A stretch of DNA of 64,000 bases, from contig NZ_JAIOAP010000023.1 in the NCBI RefSeq assembly GCF_021190915.1, positions 35,503-99,502 on the forward strand. The letters run 5' to 3'. Source of the stretch: Cohnella silvisoli. Lineage in GTDB: Bacteria > Bacillota > Bacilli > Paenibacillales > Paenibacillaceae. Positions within the stretch are counted from its first letter, which is position 1. The number at the start of each line of letters is the position of its first letter. Under the pieces are notes generated by a model, which was given only the letters and a program-made list of their open reading frames with translations, searched no databases and was not told the origin of the DNA. The position numbers were made by a program, and so were the translations under genes. Positions 23,512-32,538 of this stretch are shown in pieces.

Positions 23512-24951
23512 GTGGGAACGGAAACGGCAGCTATCATAGCCAATTTGGAAGCTAGCGCCCCAATGAACGAACAGGCGATCATTAAGAATGAAATAGAACT
23601 CTGGAACAAATCAGAAGCACGCTCTTGGATGATCATTGGCCAACGCTATTATCGTGTCAAAAACGATATCCTGGACCGAAAGCGTATGGTGATCGGCGAT
23701 GGTGGGATCATGATTGAGGACAAGAACCTGGCTAACAACCATATCACGCATGGGTTCCTTCGTAAGCTCACCGATCAAAAGGTGGGATACCTTCTATCCA
23801 AGCCGATGAGCATCAAAACCAAAAAGGCAGAATTTCTAAAGCTTCTGGAAGACTTCTTTAACAAGCGCTTTGCTCAAACCCTGAAAAATCTCGGAAAAGA
23901 GGCAGTCAATAAGGGTAAGGCATGGCTACATCCATACTATGACGAGCAAGGCGAATTCCGCCTGATGAAAATTCCAAGCGAAGAGGGAATACCCTTTTGG
24001 AAAGATGCAGCACACACCCAATTGGACGCCTTCATCCGTACTTATCCTATTGAGACCTATGTCGGTACCGAAAAGAAGATCATCATTAAGGTCGAATATT
24101 GGGATAAGAGCGGGGTTAGGTTCTACATCAATAAAGATGGTTCAATCCTTATTGATCCGGACAAGCCTAGCCAATCCCATTTTAATGTTGGCGATAAGCC
24201 ATACAACTGGGTACGCGTTCCCTTCATTTGCTTTAAGTACAATGATGAGGAACAGCCGTTGGTTGAATTGATCAAGTCTCTTGTTGACGATTACGACAAT
24301 AAGAAATCGGACAACTCCAATAACCTAGAAGACTTGCCGAATAGTATTTTCACACTCGAAAACTATGACGGCACAGACTTAGGTGAGTTCCGCAGAAACC
24401 TCTCGCAGTATCGAGCGGTCAAGACGCGATCAGGACCTAATGGAGGCGGCGGTAAAGTTGACACGCTCAATATCGAAATCGATACCGAAGCTTTCAAAAC
24501 TCATGTTGAGATTACTAGGCAAAATATTTATGAGTTCGGTCGTGGAGTTGATATGGCTGCTGAGAAATTCAACGGCGCTACAGGGGTTGCGCTCAAGCAG
24601 CTTTACAACGATTTGGATATGGACGGCAATGATATGGAAACCGAGTTTCAAGCGGGCATGGAGAACTTGCTATGGTTCCTAACGCAGCATTTTAGCCTGA
24701 CCAATAAGGGTGACTACACGAATGAAAGCGTCGATTTCGTTTTTAACCGCGACATTCTCACAAGTGAGACAGATGTCATAACAAACGGTAAAAACAGCGT
24801 CGGCATCATTTCCGACAAAACGATCCGGGCTAATCATCCATGGGTAACGGATGCATCCGCGGAAGAGAAGCAGTTAGAGCTTGAGAAACAGCAAACATAT
24901 GGCGGTCTTGACGACAAACCTACTGATCCTAATAAGGATGATGGCGCATGA
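23512..24951 (+). CDS. Portal protein (SPP1 gp6-like)
   Basis: GTG start with GGGTGGTG upstream; 479 residues. Typical features are the N-terminal W-M-I-I-G-Q-R-Y-Y-R-V-K-N-D-I, G-F-L-R-K-L-T-D-Q-K-V-G-Y-L and the C-terminal D-M-A-A-E-K-F-N-G-A-T-G-V-A-L-K-Q-L-Y. It forms the dodecameric DNA gate of the capsid. Overlaps the next start by four bases. Confidence 0.93.
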   Translation: MGTETAAIIANLEASAPMNEQAIIKNEIELWNKSEARSWMIIGQRYYRVKNDILDRKRMVIGDGGIMIEDKNLANNHITHGFLRKLTDQKVGYLLSKPMSIKTKKAEFLKLLEDFFNKRFAQTLKNLGKEAVNKGKAWLHPYYDEQGEFRLMKIPSEEGIPFWKDAAHTQLDAFIRTYPIETYVGTEKKIIIKVEYWDKSGVRFYINKDGSILIDPDKPSQSHFNVGDKPYNWVRVPFICFKYNDEEQPLVELIKSLVDDYDNKKSDNSNNLEDLPNSIFTLENYDGTDLGEFRRNLSQYRAVKTRSGPNGGGGKVDTLNIEIDTEAFKTHVEITRQNIYEFGRGVDMAAEKFNGATGVALKQLYNDLDMDGNDMETEFQAGMENLLWFLTQHFSLTNKGDYTNESVDFVFNRDILTSETDVITNGKNSVGIISDKTIRANHPWVTDASAEEKQLELEKQQTYGGLDDKPTDPNKDDGA

Positions 24952-26594
24952 AATCGGATGCCTATTGGGGCAAGCGACTCGACGCGCTGAATGAAGCCCA
25001 GTTAAACAAGGCTGAGAAATATATTAAGACGATGCAAGATGAATATTCCCGGTCACTAGCAAAGATCGAGAGCGAGACTAGGGCTTGGTATAGTCGGTTT
25101 GCGAACAATAATGGCATCATAGATATGGCTGAAGCCCGTAAACTGCTGAATTCAGGTGAGCTGAAGGAATTAAAATGGACGGTCCAGGACTATATCAAAG
25201 CCGGTCGGGAAAACGCCGTCGATCAACGATGGATGAAAGAGTTGGAAAATGCTTCTGCCAAGGTGCATATTACACGACTAGAAGCAAAGCAAATCCAGCT
25301 TCGACAAGAAATCGAATTGCTTTCAGGAAAAAAGCTAACGAGTGCCGAATCCTTGCTAGGCGGTGTCTACAAAGACAACTATTATAAATCCATCTACGAG
25401 CTTCAGAAGGGCATAGGTGTAGGCACATCATTCACCAAGCTAGACAACAACCAAATCGAAAAGATATTGTCTTCTCCATGGGCGCCGGACGGAAAGAACT
25501 TCTCTTCCCGCATTTGGAGCGATCGGACAAAGCTTCTCTCAGAAATGACCACTGTCTTGACTCAAAACCTAACGAGCGGTGCGCCGATCGATGAGTTGAT
25601 AACCAACTTCGCTAAACGAATGGGTGTCTCGCGTGGACATGCTGAAAACTTAATATTAACTGAAGCTGCTTTCTTTTCGGGCCAATCGCGTTTGGACGCT
25701 TACAAAGAACTCAATGTAAAAGATTACAAAAATTTTGCGACATTGGATCGGAAAACATCCGATACTTGCCGGAAGATGGACGGCACTGTGTTCCTGGTTT
25801 CTGATGCTCAAGCAGGCGTCAATTACCCGCCATTCCACAATCGATGTCGAACCACAACGATCCCTCATTTTGACGGAAACGTACAGGAACGGGTTGCTGA
25901 GAGCGAGGACAAGCAAGTCTATAGCGTACCGGGGGATATCACTTATAAGGAATGGGCCGACAAGTACGCTCCGAATGAGGCAGAGTTCTTGCCCAATACG
26001 AATCCCATCAAAGCGATAGAGCCGCCGAAAGTGAAGACTGTGGAGCCTATTCCCGGTAGCGTCACTCGCAGATTCAGTAATGCAGTAGAAGCAGACGCCT
26101 GGAATGCCGAGGTTGCTCCGCAATGGATATCGAGCCTAACCCGTGACGAGCGAATTGGTATTAAGCTCTACTCGGGTGATTCCTATAACGGGATCAATGA
26201 GCGATTAAGGGGCGGCAGTGTTGAAAAATGGGATTCGATTGTTCAGACCATCAGCTCCGCGCTTCAGAAATCCCAATTGCAGGAAAGTATAACCGTTTAT
26301 CGTGCTGCAGATGATTTATTCTCAATGCCGGTTGTCGAGCTTCCGGGGCATGTCATTACCGAGAATGCATTTATGAGCACATCACTACTCGGAAACCTCT
26401 TTGCGAAAAGCGCAATCCAAATGGAGATTGTTGTTCCTAAAGGTGCACCAGGATCTCCGATTATGTGGTTAAGCAGCTACGAGGACGAATACGAATTCCT
26501 ATTGGATAAAGGGACTCGGTATGTTATTCTGGAAGCAGTTGAGGTAAACGGCATAATCAAGGTCAAAGCGGAGGTGTTGCTCGATCATGAGTAA
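24948..26594 (+). CDS. Minor head protein fused to an ADP-ribosyltransferase domain
   Basis: 548 residues. The first 330 match the SPP1 gp7/Mu F-like minor head family (N-L-I-L-T-E-A-A-F-F-S-G-Q-S-R, then T-C-R-K-M-D-G-T-V-F and Y-P-P-F-H-N-R-C-R-T-T with its terminal H...C). The last 180 residues look like a VIP2/exoenzyme-type ADP-ribosyltransferase: Arg452 in V-Y-R-A-A-D, S-T-S at 477-479 in F-M-S-T-S-L-L, and the E-x-E pair Glu514/Glu516 in E-D-E-Y-E-F. All three R-S-E elements are in order, so the domain may be active, perhaps injected with the DNA to modify a host protein. Overlaps the portal gene by four bases. Confidence 0.88.
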   Translation: MKSDAYWGKRLDALNEAQLNKAEKYIKTMQDEYSRSLAKIESETRAWYSRFANNNGIIDMAEARKLLNSGELKELKWTVQDYIKAGRENAVDQRWMKELENASAKVHITRLEAKQIQLRQEIELLSGKKLTSAESLLGGVYKDNYYKSIYELQKGIGVGTSFTKLDNNQIEKILSSPWAPDGKNFSSRIWSDRTKLLSEMTTVLTQNLTSGAPIDELITNFAKRMGVSRGHAENLILTEAAFFSGQSRLDAYKELNVKDYKNFATLDRKTSDTCRKMDGTVFLVSDAQAGVNYPPFHNRCRTTTIPHFDGNVQERVAESEDKQVYSVPGDITYKEWADKYAPNEAEFLPNTNPIKAIEPPKVKTVEPIPGSVTRRFSNAVEADAWNAEVAPQWISSLTRDERIGIKLYSGDSYNGINERLRGGSVEKWDSIVQTISSALQKSQLQESITVYRAADDLFSMPVVELPGHVITENAFMSTSLLGNLFAKSAIQMEIVVPKGAPGSPIMWLSSYEDEYEFLLDKGTRYVILEAVEVNGIIKVKAEVLLDHE

Positions 26595-26667
26595 TAAGAT
26601 AAGAATAGATCGATTCACGTCAACGAAAGACGGCGTCACCATTACCAAACCGGATACAAAGAAATAG
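26587..26667 (+). CDS. Tiny phage open reading frame, 26 residues
   Basis: ATG overlaps the end of the minor head gene by eight bases; the product is basic (N-K-I-R-I-D-R-F-T-S-T-K). It lies directly before a terminator. Similar tiny frames follow minor head genes in some phages, but it could be chance. Confidence 0.35.
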   Translation: MSNKIRIDRFTSTKDGVTITKPDTKK

Positions 26668-26668
26668 T

Positions 26669-26704
26669 AAGCACTCTCTATTACGCGAGGGTGCTTTTTG
26701 TTTG
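26669..26704 (+). terminator. Rho-independent terminator after the minor head gene
   Basis: AAGCAC-T-CTC, loop, GAG-G-GTGCTT, then a T run. It may set a lower level for portal/minor head transcripts than for scaffold and coat genes, if a promoter lies in 26705-26830; that leader is structured (a GTCCG...CGGAC stem near 26777) but no clear promoter is seen. Confidence 0.75.
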
Positions 26705-26839
26705 CGCAAAAATCACAAACGTTTGGGAATTTGGTTGGGCTCTTGCTGAGACTGCAAGGGCCTATTTGCTCGTTGTCCGGAGCATCACGGACGCCCAAGG
26801 CGGGGTTGCGCCATAAAAACCAATGGGAGCGTGTTTAAA

Positions 26840-27481
26840 ATGAAAAACAGAATCAAAATGAATTTGCAGTTGTTTGCTGAAACGGCAGACCTGAAGTCGT
26901 TACTCGGTGAGGAGCTTTACAATCAAGTCACTGCGAAGCTTGGCGACAAGCATAAGGTTGCGATCGTCTCAGACGGGAGTTATATCCCGAAGGAAACGTT
27001 CAACCAGGTCAATGAAGCCAAGAAGCAAGCGGAAGCGGATCTCAAGGATCGGGACGGCCAACTTACAACACTTAAGAAGTCAGCAGGCGATAACGAGGAT
27101 TTGAAAAAGCAGATTCAGACGCTGCAGGACGACAACAAGAAAAAGGATGACGATTACAAGGTTAAGCTGGGTGACCTTGCGATGACTTCTTCCTTACGCC
27201 TTAAGCTTGCAGGCCAAGTCCACGATGCCGATCTCGTTATCGGGCAGTTGGATAAGACCAAGATCAAGCTAAATGATGCTGGCGAGATCATCGACGGATA
27301 CGATGATCAAGTGAAGACGCTTCGTGAGTCCAAGTCGTTCCTTTTCACCGGGGACGCTTCTACGACGCCTAGCGGGATTACGCCTCATGTAGGTGGAGGC
27401 GGCAATCCACCTGTCGACACGTCGAAGATGACGGACGAGCAGTTTTTCGCTCACACAATTGCGCTGCAAGAGAAAAAATAA
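26840..27481 (+). CDS. Scaffold protein (phage GP20 family)
   Basis: Start at ATG 26840 with GGGAG upstream (GTG 26831 is less well placed). 213 residues: the opening M-N-L-Q-L-F-A-E is common in head proteins. A long coiled coil follows (E-A-K-K-Q-A-E-A-D-L-K-D-R-D-G-Q-L through K-K-K-D-D-D-Y-K-V-K), with a short C-terminal domain. This is the pattern of the minor structural protein GP20/scaffold family, which shapes the procapsid and leaves it before packaging. Confidence 0.85.
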   Translation: MKNRIKMNLQLFAETADLKSLLGEELYNQVTAKLGDKHKVAIVSDGSYIPKETFNQVNEAKKQAEADLKDRDGQLTTLKKSAGDNEDLKKQIQTLQDDNKKKDDDYKVKLGDLAMTSSLRLKLAGQVHDADLVIGQLDKTKIKLNDAGEIIDGYDDQVKTLRESKSFLFTGDASTTPSGITPHVGGGGNPPVDTSKMTDEQFFAHTIALQEKK

Positions 27482-27516
27482 TATTTTCGGATAACCCGCA
27501 CAGGAGGAAATGTTAA

Positions 27517-28638
27517 ATGGCTAACACATATTTGACCGTGCAAGATATTGCGCGAAATGCGCTGCTTAGATTGCGGAACAACTTGGTTACATTACCGCTT
27601 GTTCACAGAGACCATTCCGGTGAGTTCAAAAACAAAGGGGACAGTGTTCAGGTAAAGCGTCCTAACACCTTCACCGCGCAGGAATTCAACGGAGCGACAG
27701 CGCCGCAGGATATCAATGAATCCGAAGTAACCGTCAAGCTGGACAAGATCGCTGATGTAAGCGTGGATGTCACTTCCAAGGAGCTCACGCTTAACATCAA
27801 TGACTTTTCCAACCAGATCGTCAATCCAGCAATGGAAGCCATTGCTCAGAAGATTGATAGGGATCTCCTCGGCCTGTATCTGGATATTCCGTACCACGTA
27901 GGTACGTCCGGGACCACACCGACCGATCTAACAGCATTCGCTTCAGCTCGCCGACGTCTGAATGTACTCCAAGCTCCGAATTCCCTCCGCTCTGCGATTT
28001 GGAATCCGGATGCAGACGAAAAGTTCAGCGTTATTCCTGCGATCGTCAACGCGGAGAAATCCGGGAGCACGGAAGCCCTTCGTGAAGGTTCCATTGGACG
28101 AATTCAAGGTCTGGATAACTTCATGGATCAGAACATCTATACACACGCTGCTGGCGGCTACACAGCACTAGCTGATGCTAAAGCAACGGGCGCACTCGGA
28201 GCGACTACGATCGCCCTAGCAAGTACAGCTGGCGCTTCTGTCGCCTCGCTGAAGAAAGGCGATCTCTTAGATATCGGAAACTATCAATATGTAGTGACTG
28301 AAGATACAGCAAATGCGGTAGCTGGTGCCATCGCGGCTGTAAAGATTTATCCGGGATTGAAAGTAGCAGCGGCAGCAGCGGCGATAACATTTCCCGACAA
28401 AACGCCTGGCGCTCACGTTGCGAACCTCGCTTTCCACAAAAACGCATTTGCTTTTGTCAATCGCCCTCTTGCTCTTCCGCAAGGCGGCGCATCCGGATAT
28501 GTTGCTTCCTTCGAAGGCTTGTCCGTGCGCGTAACACAAGGTTACAGCATGGGAAGCAAAGTCAATCAAATGTCTTTCGACATCCTCTATGGTGTGAAGA
28601 CACTACAGCAAGAGCTTGCCGTGCAAGTGCTGGGATAA
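27517..28638 (+). CDS. Major capsid protein, P22 coat type
   Basis: 373 residues with strong CAGGAGG site. The N-terminal A-R-N-A-L-L-R-L-R-N-N-L-V and later V-K-L-D-K-I-A-D-V-S-V-D-V-T-S-K-E-L and R-V-T-Q-G-Y-S-M-G-S-K are those of the P22 gene 5-like coat proteins (HK97 fold with an inserted domain). An alanine-rich block near residues 285-295 may lie in that insertion. It is the building block of the capsid. Confidence 0.9.
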   Translation: MANTYLTVQDIARNALLRLRNNLVTLPLVHRDHSGEFKNKGDSVQVKRPNTFTAQEFNGATAPQDINESEVTVKLDKIADVSVDVTSKELTLNINDFSNQIVNPAMEAIAQKIDRDLLGLYLDIPYHVGTSGTTPTDLTAFASARRRLNVLQAPNSLRSAIWNPDADEKFSVIPAIVNAEKSGSTEALREGSIGRIQGLDNFMDQNIYTHAAGGYTALADAKATGALGATTIALASTAGASVASLKKGDLLDIGNYQYVVTEDTANAVAGAIAAVKIYPGLKVAAAAAAITFPDKTPGAHVANLAFHKNAFAFVNRPLALPQGGASGYVASFEGLSVRVTQGYSMGSKVNQMSFDILYGVKTLQQELAVQVLG

Positions 28639-28651
28639 TCCAATACGAAGA

Positions 28652-28681
28652 GCGTTGAGGGGCTTTGTGCCTCTCCAACGC
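28652..28681 (+). other. Stable hairpin after the capsid gene
   Basis: GCGTTGAGGGGC pairs with GCCTCTCCAACGC around a short TTTGT loop. No T run follows, so it is more likely an mRNA-stabilising or processing structure than a terminator. Confidence 0.5.
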
Positions 28682-28697
28682 CAGAGGGAGAAATGTT

Positions 28698-28949
28698 ATG
28701 AAATGCCAACATTGTGACGAAACGTTTAGCGACTCCGTTATTCCTTATCACGAGGAACGTTGCGAGCAGAATCCGGCGAACTTCCCTGTTGAGCGGGAAG
28801 AGGAAAAGGATATCGACAAAAAAATCGAAGACATGACCATTCCGGAGCTGAAGGTTGTTGCAGAAAAAAATAATATCGACATTGGCGGATTAGCCAAAAA
28901 GGATGAAATTTTAGCTGCTATTCTGGCGGCGAAACCTAATGGCGATTAA
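28698..28949 (+). CDS. Small phage protein with zinc-ribbon-like N-terminus and Rho-N/SAP-like C-terminus
   Basis: 83 residues. M-K-C-Q-H-C-D-E-T-F and later H-E-E-R-C form a C-x2-C...H-x3-C pattern suitable for one zinc ion. The C-terminal 45 residues (T-I-P-E-L-K-V-V-A-E-K-N-N-I-D-I...K-D-E-I-L-A-A-I-L) resemble a HeH/Rho-N/SAP helix pair found in phage head-tail proteins. GAGGGAG lies before the start. Confidence 0.6.
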   Translation: MKCQHCDETFSDSVIPYHEERCEQNPANFPVEREEEKDIDKKIEDMTIPELKVVAEKNNIDIGGLAKKDEILAAILAAKPNGD

Positions 28950-29325
28950 TGCGACTGAGATCATTGTCATCGTTAAAGCCAAGATGGGATTACCGGGTAA
29001 TGAACATGATGCGTTGATCGGTCTTTATGTAGATGAGATCGGTCAGCGCATTTTGAATTACTGTAATCTCTCGGAGATACCGGACGGACTAAAGTATACA
29101 TGGGTCGCTATGGTATCCGTTGCGCTGACGAAAGAACAGTCATCAGTTCTATTTCCGGCCCCGGTGGTAGAAGAGGCATTCGAAATCAGCATTGGGGATA
29201 CCTCGGTTAAACAGGTCAAGAATCCCGCAGCACAGGTTCTCGTTCGTCCTTCTGTCGCAATTATCGATGCAGTTGTTTTCGACTACCAGGGAGAGTTGAA
29301 TAGCTATCGGAAATTGAGGTGGTAA
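28939..29325 (+). CDS. Head-tail connector (gp6/gp15-like, YqbG type)
   Basis: 128 residues in the usual place after the coat gene. The helical N-terminus (K-A-K-M-G-L-P-G-N-E-H-D-A-L-I-G-L-Y-V) and C-terminus resemble PBSX/skin YqbG and SPP1 gp15 adaptors, which extend the portal. Confidence 0.72.
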   Translation: MAINATEIIVIVKAKMGLPGNEHDALIGLYVDEIGQRILNYCNLSEIPDGLKYTWVAMVSVALTKEQSSVLFPAPVVEEAFEISIGDTSVKQVKNPAAQVLVRPSVAIIDAVVFDYQGELNSYRKLRW

Positions 29326-29327
29326 GC

Positions 29328-29693
29328 GTGATCGACTATAGTAAGCATCGCGCAGCCATCGAAAAGCTGTATGAGGACAAGGCAACTATTAGCCGCTACG
29401 TTACCTCTGAGGACCCGGTAAGTAAAAAATCGCGCCAGCAGCTCGCGCCAGTTTTTACGAATCAGCCGTGCCGCTTATCTCAATCCGATCTCGCCAGCAA
29501 CGGCCAGACAGAGGCGCAGAACAATATTGCTTCCGAGTCCAAGCTTTTCATTGCGCCGGAGCTCTCGATTCAGCAAGGCGATGAGATCGAGGTAACCAAG
29601 GGCGGAGTAACACGCAAGTACCAAGCGGGCGAACCGTTCCCGCCTTACCCGACACACCAAGAGGTAAGCCTACAACGAAAGGATAAAGCCTAA
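29328..29693 (+). CDS. Head-closure protein (YqbH type)
   Basis: GTG 29328 is preferred (GAGGTGG upstream) over GTG 29319. About 121 residues, with a beta-barrel pattern (C-R-L-S-Q-S-D..., G-D-E-I-E-V-T-K-G-G-V-T). Order and length match the PBSX/skin YqbH (DUF3599) head-closure proteins. Overlaps the next start by one base. Confidence 0.68.
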   Translation: MIDYSKHRAAIEKLYEDKATISRYVTSEDPVSKKSRQQLAPVFTNQPCRLSQSDLASNGQTEAQNNIASESKLFIAPELSIQQGDEIEVTKGGVTRKYQAGEPFPPYPTHQEVSLQRKDKA

Positions 29694-30097
29694 TGGCTGG
29701 CATGGGCAAGTTTGACTTTTCGGAGCTTGAAGCGTATCACAAACGCCTAAAGCAAATGAACGCCGCTTTGCCTGCCTTTCGGATCGAGTGTATCAAGGAG
29801 CTTGCGGCACGGCTAATGGCAAAGGTCATTGCCCGCACGCCTGTAGGTCCAACCGGCGATCTCCGGAGGGGCTGGACAATCGGAGAGGTCGTACAAACGG
29901 GGACAACTTATGAAGTAGAAATCATCAATGCAGTGGACTACGCTCTGTACGTCGAGTACGGTCACAGAACGCCAGATCATACCGGCTGGGTTGAGGGGCG
30001 TTTCATGCTCACGATTTCGGAGGAGGAATTAGAGCGTGAGTTACCTGCCCTCCTGGAGCGAAAGCATCAAGAATTTATGAATAGGTATTTGAGGTGA
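29693..30097 (+). CDS. HK97 gp10-type tail completion protein
   Basis: 134 residues. The motif I-A-R-T-P-V-G-P-T-G-D-L-R-R-G-W followed by Y-A-L-Y-V-E-Y-G-H-R is the hallmark of the gp10/YqbI family, which joins tail and head. Confidence 0.85.
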   Translation: MAGMGKFDFSELEAYHKRLKQMNAALPAFRIECIKELAARLMAKVIARTPVGPTGDLRRGWTIGEVVQTGTTYEVEIINAVDYALYVEYGHRTPDHTGWVEGRFMLTISEEELERELPALLERKHQEFMNRYLR

Positions 30098-30101
30098 TGC
30101 T

Positions 30102-30533
30102 ATGGCCGTTAAAGTCAATGACGTGTTAAACGGCGTGACACGGGCGCTGGCTGAACAATTTCCGAATATGCCGCGATATTGTGAGGAGATCAAGCAAGAG
30201 CTTAACGCACCTTGCTTCTTTGTCAAACTCTTCCCCATCGCACAGGGTCGGGGGATTCATCGACGTTATGTTCGTTACTATACCTTTGATATTCATTACT
30301 TTCCGGATCCCGATAAGGAAGAGAACGAGGATGCCCATGACATTGTCGAACAACTTTACGACAATATGGAGTATCTTTATGTCGGAGCTTCTCTTTGTCG
30401 CTGTTCCAGGATGCGACACGAAATTGTAAATGGGGTCATGCATTTCTTTTTCAGTATTGACATGCAGTTGATCAAACAAATCACGCCGTCGCCATTAATG
30501 GAAACGGCAACGATAAAGGAGACGATCAAATGA
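30102..30533 (+). CDS. Tail terminator protein (YqbJ type)
   Basis: 143 residues; F-F-V-K-L-F-P-I-A-Q-G-R and the beta-strand pattern, together with its place between gp10-like and sheath genes, fit the PBSX-type tail terminator (DUF6838). It would cap the tail tube. Overlaps the next start by four bases. Confidence 0.72.
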   Translation: MAVKVNDVLNGVTRALAEQFPNMPRYCEEIKQELNAPCFFVKLFPIAQGRGIHRRYVRYYTFDIHYFPDPDKEENEDAHDIVEQLYDNMEYLYVGASLCRCSRMRHEIVNGVMHFFFSIDMQLIKQITPSPLMETATIKETIK

Positions 30534-30730
30534 GTAAACAGGATCAAGATGTCCCCGATCAGGACAACTCTTCAGAGCCAATGTACAGCAAACGCCAGCT
30601 GCTCGCGGCCAGCCGATTTACGCCGGTGCAAAAGGACGTGCTGACGGCGGTCCTGACGGACTACGAGCAGTACACGATCGACAAGGCCGAGCGAATGATT
30701 GCCGACTTTGAACAAGGGAAGGTGAATTAA
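30530..30730 (+). CDS. YqzN/YkzM-like small tail-module protein
   Basis: 66 residues; Y-S-K-R-Q-L-L-A-A-S-R-F...D-V-L-T-A-V-L and D-K-A-E-R-M-I-A-D-F match the YqzN/YkzM pattern. Such genes lie just before sheath genes in PBSX-like elements; role unknown. Confidence 0.65.
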   Translation: MSKQDQDVPDQDNSSEPMYSKRQLLAASRFTPVQKDVLTAVLTDYEQYTIDKAERMIADFEQGKVN

Positions 30731-30731
30731 A

Positions 30732-32048
30732 ATGGCAGGTGGAACATGGGTAGCACAGAACAAGGTACGTCCTGGCGTATATGTTAATTTCGTTAGCGAT
30801 GGCGGTGCACTGGGAGCGCTAGGTGAACGCGGCATCGCGGCTATGGCACTGTCTTTGCCGTGGGGGACGAGCAAACAAATCCTCACGATCAATGCGGGTG
30901 ATGATGTGAGTGAGCTTCTTGGGTACGACATCGCGGCTTCCCAGGTACTCTTAGTACGCGAGGCGCTCAAACGAGCGAAGACGCTGCTCCTGTATCGACT
31001 GAATACCGGAACGAAAGCAAGTAAAGCGATCGGCACCCTCACGGCCACGGCCAAGTATGGCGGTGCCCGGGGCAATGATCTGACGATCATCATCCAGACA
31101 AATGTGGATGACAATGCGAAATTCGATGTCATCACGATGTTGACCGGCGAAGAGGTTGACCGTCAAATCGTTTCCGCGATCGCCGACCTCACAGCCAATG
31201 CTTGGGTGACTTGGTCGGGTACCGGATCGTTGACCACTTCGGCCGGCGCAGCGCTGACTGGCGGTGCAGATGGCACAACGGTTAACGGCGACCATACCGA
31301 CTTCTTGTCGGCGTTGGAACTGAGGGATTTTCAAACCGTCGCGTATCCGGGGACCGACAACACACTCAAGGGCGTCTATGCTGCGTTTGCGCGGCGGCTG
31401 CGTGACACGGAAGGCACGAAGATTCAAGCCGTATTGGAAAACTATCCGACTGCGGATCATGAGGGCGTAATTAGCGTCAAGAACGGCGTAATCCTTTCGG
31501 ATGGCACTACGCTGACGGCGGCACAGGCGACGGCGTGGGTGGCTGGGGCGACGGCGGCGGCGTCGATTGCGGAGTCGTTGACTTATCGTGGTTACGATGA
31601 CGCGACCGACGCCAATCCGAGATACACGAACAGCCAGACGATCGCGGCGCTCGAGGCGGGGGAATTCCTCTTTACTGCTTCCGGCGGAAAGGCGATCGTC
31701 GAGCAGGACATTAACAGCTTGACGAGTTTCACGCCGGAGAAAGGCAAACAGTTCCACAAAAACCGCGTTATTCGGGTACTGGATGGCATCGGAAACGACT
31801 TCAAACGGATCTTCGAGTCCTTCTACCTCGGAAAGGTCAACAACAACGCGGACGGTCGCAATTTGCTGAAAGCGGAGATCATTTCGTATTTGACTTCGCT
31901 GCAGGCTGCGAACGCCGTCCAGAATTTTGATTCGCAAACGGATGTCCAGGTCACGATCGGTACCGATTCTGACAGCGTGTATGTCGAACTGAACGTTCAA
32001 CCAGTGGACGCGATCGAGAAAATTTACATGAAAGTGAAGGTGAAGTAA
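30732..32048 (+). CDS. Contractile tail sheath protein (XkdK-like)
   Basis: 438 residues. R-P-G-V-Y-V-N-F-V-S-D-G at the start and P-W-G...Y-L-T-S-L-Q-A...V-Y-V-E-L-N-V-Q-P-V-D-A-I-E-K-I-Y-M at the end are the conserved terminal segments of phage sheath proteins. Shows that the phage (or a phage-tail particle) has a contractile tail. A 349-codon frame on the opposite strand is a shadow of this gene. Confidence 0.93.
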   Translation: MAGGTWVAQNKVRPGVYVNFVSDGGALGALGERGIAAMALSLPWGTSKQILTINAGDDVSELLGYDIAASQVLLVREALKRAKTLLLYRLNTGTKASKAIGTLTATAKYGGARGNDLTIIIQTNVDDNAKFDVITMLTGEEVDRQIVSAIADLTANAWVTWSGTGSLTTSAGAALTGGADGTTVNGDHTDFLSALELRDFQTVAYPGTDNTLKGVYAAFARRLRDTEGTKIQAVLENYPTADHEGVISVKNGVILSDGTTLTAAQATAWVAGATAAASIAESLTYRGYDDATDANPRYTNSQTIAALEAGEFLFTASGGKAIVEQDINSLTSFTPEKGKQFHKNRVIRVLDGIGNDFKRIFESFYLGKVNNNADGRNLLKAEIISYLTSLQAANAVQNFDSQTDVQVTIGTDSDSVYVELNVQPVDAIEKIYMKVKVK

Positions 32049-32049
32049 G

Positions 32050-32514
32050 ATGGCTTTCCTTCAGGCACGCGACACCATTCACGGCCAAGAGGGCCGCGCT
32101 TACGCTACGATCGACGGTCAAGTCGAGGAGATGTTTTACATCAAATCGCTAGAAGCATCTGCCGAGAAGCAAAAGACCGAGATTAAGACACTCGGCAAGC
32201 GCGGGACCCAGCATAAAGCTGCAGGGTGGTCGGGAACCGGAACGATGACGATTTATTACGTGACGTCTAGGTTTCGTCAACAGATGCTCAATTACATCAA
32301 GAATGGCGTCGACACTTACTTCGACGTTCAGGTTGTCAATGAGGACCCAGCATCCGGTGTAGGGAAGCAGACTGTTATTCTTCGGGACGTTAACCTTAAC
32401 AAAGTGATCTTGGCTAAGTTGGACACGGACAGCGAAGCACTTGATGAAGAGGTAGAGTTTACTTTTGAAGACGTCGACATTATTGATCAGTTTGGCACGC
32501 CAACGCTTGGCTAA
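32050..32514 (+). CDS. Tail tube protein (XkdM-like)
   Basis: 154 residues directly after the sheath gene. G-W-S-G-T-G-T-M-T-I-Y-Y-V-T-S and L-D-E-E-V-E-F-T-F-E-D-V-D are typical of the PBSX tube protein, which polymerises inside the sheath. Confidence 0.9.
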   Translation: MAFLQARDTIHGQEGRAYATIDGQVEEMFYIKSLEASAEKQKTEIKTLGKRGTQHKAAGWSGTGTMTIYYVTSRFRQQMLNYIKNGVDTYFDVQVVNEDPASGVGKQTVILRDVNLNKVILAKLDTDSEALDEEVEFTFEDVDIIDQFGTPTLG

Positions 32515-32538
32515 TTAAATCTAGGAGGATAAATCAAC

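Noticed and set aside
30951..32000. Long open frame (349 codons) on the minus strand
   Set aside because: It lies entirely within the tail sheath gene, has an Arg/Ser-rich shadow-like composition and no ribosome binding site.
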